This document shows, in pieces, positions 9,448-11,213 of a stretch of 11,213 nucleotides of DNA (within the stretch, counting starts at the first letter, position 1; every line of letters begins with the position of its first letter). The DNA lies in contig JAEUMX010000025.1 of NCBI GenBank assembly GCA_016791285.1, positions 1-11,213 of the forward strand, read 5' to 3'. Position numbers and translations under genes: made by a program. Under the pieces are notes generated by a model. The model was not told where the DNA came from. It made no database searches and saw only the letters and a program-made list of their open reading frames with translations. Source of the stretch: Burkholderiales bacterium. GTDB taxonomy: Bacteria; Pseudomonadota; Gammaproteobacteria; Burkholderiales; JAEUMW01.

Positions 9448-10731
9448 TCAGATCATCCCGAGCAGGCGCGGGAACCACAGCGACAGGGGCGGCCAGTAGG
9501 TGACGATGACCAGGAACACCAGCATCGTCAGCAGCCACGGCCAGACCGCGACCGTGAGCTCAGTGATGCCCATCTTCGTGATGCCGCTCGCCACATAGAG
9601 ATTCAGCCCCACCGGCGGATGGCACATACCGACTTCCATGTTCACCACCATGAGAATGCCGAAGTGCACCGGATCGATGCCGAGCTTCACCGCAATCGGG
9701 AACAGGATCGGCGCGAGGATCAGCACGATCGACGAGGGCTCCATGAAATTGCCCGCGGCGAGCAGCAGCACGTTGGCGATCAGTAGGAAGCCGATCACGC
9801 CCACGCCGGTGCCGATCATGCCGTCGGCCATCGCCTGCGGGATGTTCTCGTGGGTCATCAGGAACGAGAACAGCACTGCGTTCGTGATGATGTAGAGCAG
9901 CATCGCGCTCATGTTCGCCGACGACAGCAGCACCCGCGGCACATCCTTGAGACCCAGGTCCTTGTAGATGAAGATCGCGCAGACGAAGGCCCACACCGCG
10001 CTCATTGCCGCGGCTTCGGTCGGCGTGAACATGCCGGTATAGATGCCACCCATTACGATCACGATCAGGAGCAGACCCCAGATCGAGTCCCGCAACGCCT
10101 TGAACCGTTGCCCCCAGGTGGCTTTCGGCTGGCGCGGATACTTGAACTTCCAGGCCCGATACCACGTCATCATGCCGAGCAAGGTCGCCAGCACGATCCC
10201 CGGAATGACGCCTGCCATGAAGAGCGCGCCCACCGAAGTGTTGGTCGAGACCGAGTACATGACCATCACGATCGACGGCGGGATCAGAATGCCGAGCGCT
10301 CCCGACGTCGTGATCACGCCGGCGCCGAAGCGATTCGGAAAGCCCGCCTTCAGCATCGCCGGCATCAGGATGGAGCCGATCGCGACCACGGTCGCCGGGC
10401 TGGAGCCCGACACCGCGGCGAACAGCGCGCACGCCAGCACGCCCCCCAACCCGAGGCCGCCGTACCAGTGACCGACCATCGACGTGGCGAAGTGGATCAT
10501 CCGTTTCGCCACCCCGCCGTGGGTCAGGAAGTTGCCGGCCAGAATGAAGAACGGGATCGCCATGATCTCGAACTTCTCGATCCCGGTGAAGAGCTTGAGG
10601 GCGACCGACTCGATCGGCACCTGGGTCAGGAAGAACAGGAAGGTGAGCACGGTCAGGCCGAGGGAAATCGAGATCGGCATCCCGGTCAGCATGAGTGCCA
10701 CCAGCAGCGTGAAGATGATGAGGGAATTCAT
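9448..10731 (-). CDS. dctM: TRAP transporter large permease, DctM type
   Basis: DctM is the large membrane subunit of tripartite ATP-independent periplasmic (TRAP) transporters, which use an ion gradient and a periplasmic binding protein to import organic acids. The 427-residue protein is hydrophobic throughout, with about 12-13 membrane segments. Family motifs are seen: [12 protein letters not shown] (58-69), [17 protein letters not shown] (105-121), [16 protein letters not shown] (144-159), [13 protein letters not shown] (233-245) and [10 protein letters not shown] (371-380). Length is typical. The ATG at 10731 lies two bases after the dctQ stop, with GGGGAGG at 10742-10748 as ribosome site. 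It is followed by a terminator. The substrate (C4-dicarboxylate or another acid) cannot be read from this subunit, and the binding protein DctP is not in the window. Confidence 0.95.
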   Translation of the reverse strand: MNSLIIFTLLVALMLTGMPISISLGLTVLTFLFFLTQVPIESVALKLFTGIEKFEIMAIPFFILAGNFLTHGGVAKRMIHFATSMVGHWYGGLGLGGVLACALFAAVSGSSPATVVAIGSILMPAMLKAGFPNRFGAGVITTSGALGILIPPSIVMVMYSVSTNTSVGALFMAGVIPGIVLATLLGMMTWYRAWKFKYPRQPKATWGQRFKALRDSIWGLLLIVIVMGGIYTGMFTPTEAAAMSAVWAFVCAIFIYKDLGLKDVPRVLLSSANMSAMLLYIITNAVLFSFLMTHENIPQAMADGMIGTGVGVIGFLLIANVLLLAAGNFMEPSSIVLILAPILFPIAVKLGIDPVHFGILMVVNMEVGMCHPPVGLNLYVASGITKMGITELTVAVWPWLLTMLVFLVIVTYWPPLSLWFPRLLGMI

Positions 10732-10733
10732 GA

Positions 10734-11213
10734 TCAGTGACCCTCCCCGTCCGTGTGCCGGCGATCTCCCTTGCGCCGCTCGGCGCCGCTGCGCCGCTCG
10801 GTGCCGCCCGGCCCAGTGCCGTCGCGATTCTGGCGGCGGTCGGAACCGCTGCGCAGATCCCGCGGATGCAGATCGTCCTGCATCCGGTAGATTTCGTCCT
10901 CTTCCCCGGGCGCCGGCAGCGCCGCCCCTTCCTCTTCGAGGCCTTCGACCGCGCCATGGTCGTGATGCGGCAGTTCACCGGTGCGCACGAAGCTCACCAG
11001 CACCTGCAGGAAGCGGAAGCACATCAGGTAGGAGCCGAGCGGCACCGCCGAATAGACGATCCAGGTCGGCCACTCGAGGTCGGGTGTGGTCGGACCCTCC
11101 GGCAGATCGCCTGTGTCGAGCCCGAGCTTGGTGAAGAACCAGTAGTGGGCGCCGTTCTCCCACACGAAGGTCGCGCCGAGCGTGCCCACGATGCCGGTGA
11201 AAAGTGCCCCGGC
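10734..11213 (-). CDS. dctQ: TRAP transporter small permease, DctQ type, C-terminal part (5' end beyond the right edge)
   Basis: DctQ is the four-helix small membrane subunit that pairs with DctM. The frame is open to the window edge, giving 159 visible residues. They hold a membrane segment at the start (AGALFTGIVGTLGATFVW), a loop, and the last membrane segment with the family-typical pattern LEWPTWIVYSAVPLGSYLM. The GTG at 11189 is an internal valine codon, not a start. After the last helix comes an 81-residue hydrophilic tail (10737-10979): first HHDHG and acidic residues, then a basic part rich in RR pairs with a repeated G-x-E-R-R-x unit. Such a long tail is unusual for DctQ, which normally ends soon after the fourth helix. 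The stop is two bases before dctM, so the two are one operon. Confidence 0.88.
   Translation of the reverse strand, partial: AGALFTGIVGTLGATFVWENGAHYWFFTKLGLDTGDLPEGPTTPDLEWPTWIVYSAVPLGSYLMCFRFLQVLVSFVRTGELPHHDHGAVEGLEEEGAALPAPGEEDEIYRMQDDLHPRDLRSGSDRRQNRDGTGPGGTERRSGAERRKGDRRHTDGEGH
10742..10748 (-). promoter_or_regulatory. Shine-Dalgarno of dctM
   Basis: GGGGAGG on the minus strand, ten bases before the dctM ATG and inside the last codons of the dctQ-like gene. It indicates efficient translation of the large permease from the shared transcript. Confidence 0.6.
10772..10807 (-). repeat. Tandem 18-bp repeat (two copies) in the dctQ tail
   Basis: Two adjacent 18-base units (10772-10789 and 10790-10807) differ at one base. 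Eighteen bases are six codons, so the repeat keeps frame and encodes the serial units GTERRS and GAERRK in the basic tail of the DctQ-like protein. It probably arose by replication slippage. Confidence 0.75.

Overview
The window is a GC-rich segment of a bacterial chromosome, almost certainly from a betaproteobacterium. The gene order read along the minus strand is ndk, rlmN, pilW (pilF), rodZ, ispG, hisS, yfgM-like, bamB, der, hfq. That order is a known conserved housekeeping cluster in Betaproteobacteria. Protein sequences agree with this: the Hfq N-terminus is near-identical to the beta/gamma type, the first GTPase domain of Der has NKAE, and IspG and RlmN have all expected cysteines. The genus cannot be named from the sequence alone.

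Layout, right to left (every gene is on the minus strand). At the right edge is the 3' part of a TRAP transporter small permease (dctQ, 10734 to the edge), then the complete large permease dctM (9448-10731). A strong hairpin terminator (9403-9428) separates this transporter unit from the core cluster. An AT-rich stretch then precedes ndk (8877-9302). From there the genes are tightly packed: rlmN (7775-8863), pilW (7002-7778), rodZ (6094-7005), ispG (4811-6097), hisS (3456-4718), a YfgM-like membrane TPR protein (2758-3396), bamB (1580-2761), der (217-1566), and the first 43 codons of hfq (131 to the left edge).

Four junctions are 4-base stop/start overlaps: rlmN/pilW, pilW/rodZ, rodZ/ispG (all ATGA) and yfgM-like/bamB (GTGA). 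This points to translational coupling inside one or two long transcripts. The larger gaps are before hisS (92 bases, holding a perfect TATAAT), after hisS (59 bases), before hfq (85 bases, holding a hairpin), and between dctM and ndk (145 bases). Three genes (der, bamB, rlmN) start with GTG.

The cluster mixes nucleotide metabolism (Ndk), rRNA/tRNA modification and charging (RlmN, HisRS), isoprenoid synthesis (IspG), ribosome assembly (Der), envelope assembly (BamB, YfgM-like), cell shape (RodZ), type IV pili (PilW) and RNA regulation (Hfq). The TRAP pair is the most variable part. I see no tRNA, rRNA, mobile element, CRISPR array or phage gene, and no stretch over 300 bases without a gene. 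I found no convincing undescribed system. The most unusual protein feature is the long charged, repeat-bearing C-terminal tail of the DctQ-like subunit.
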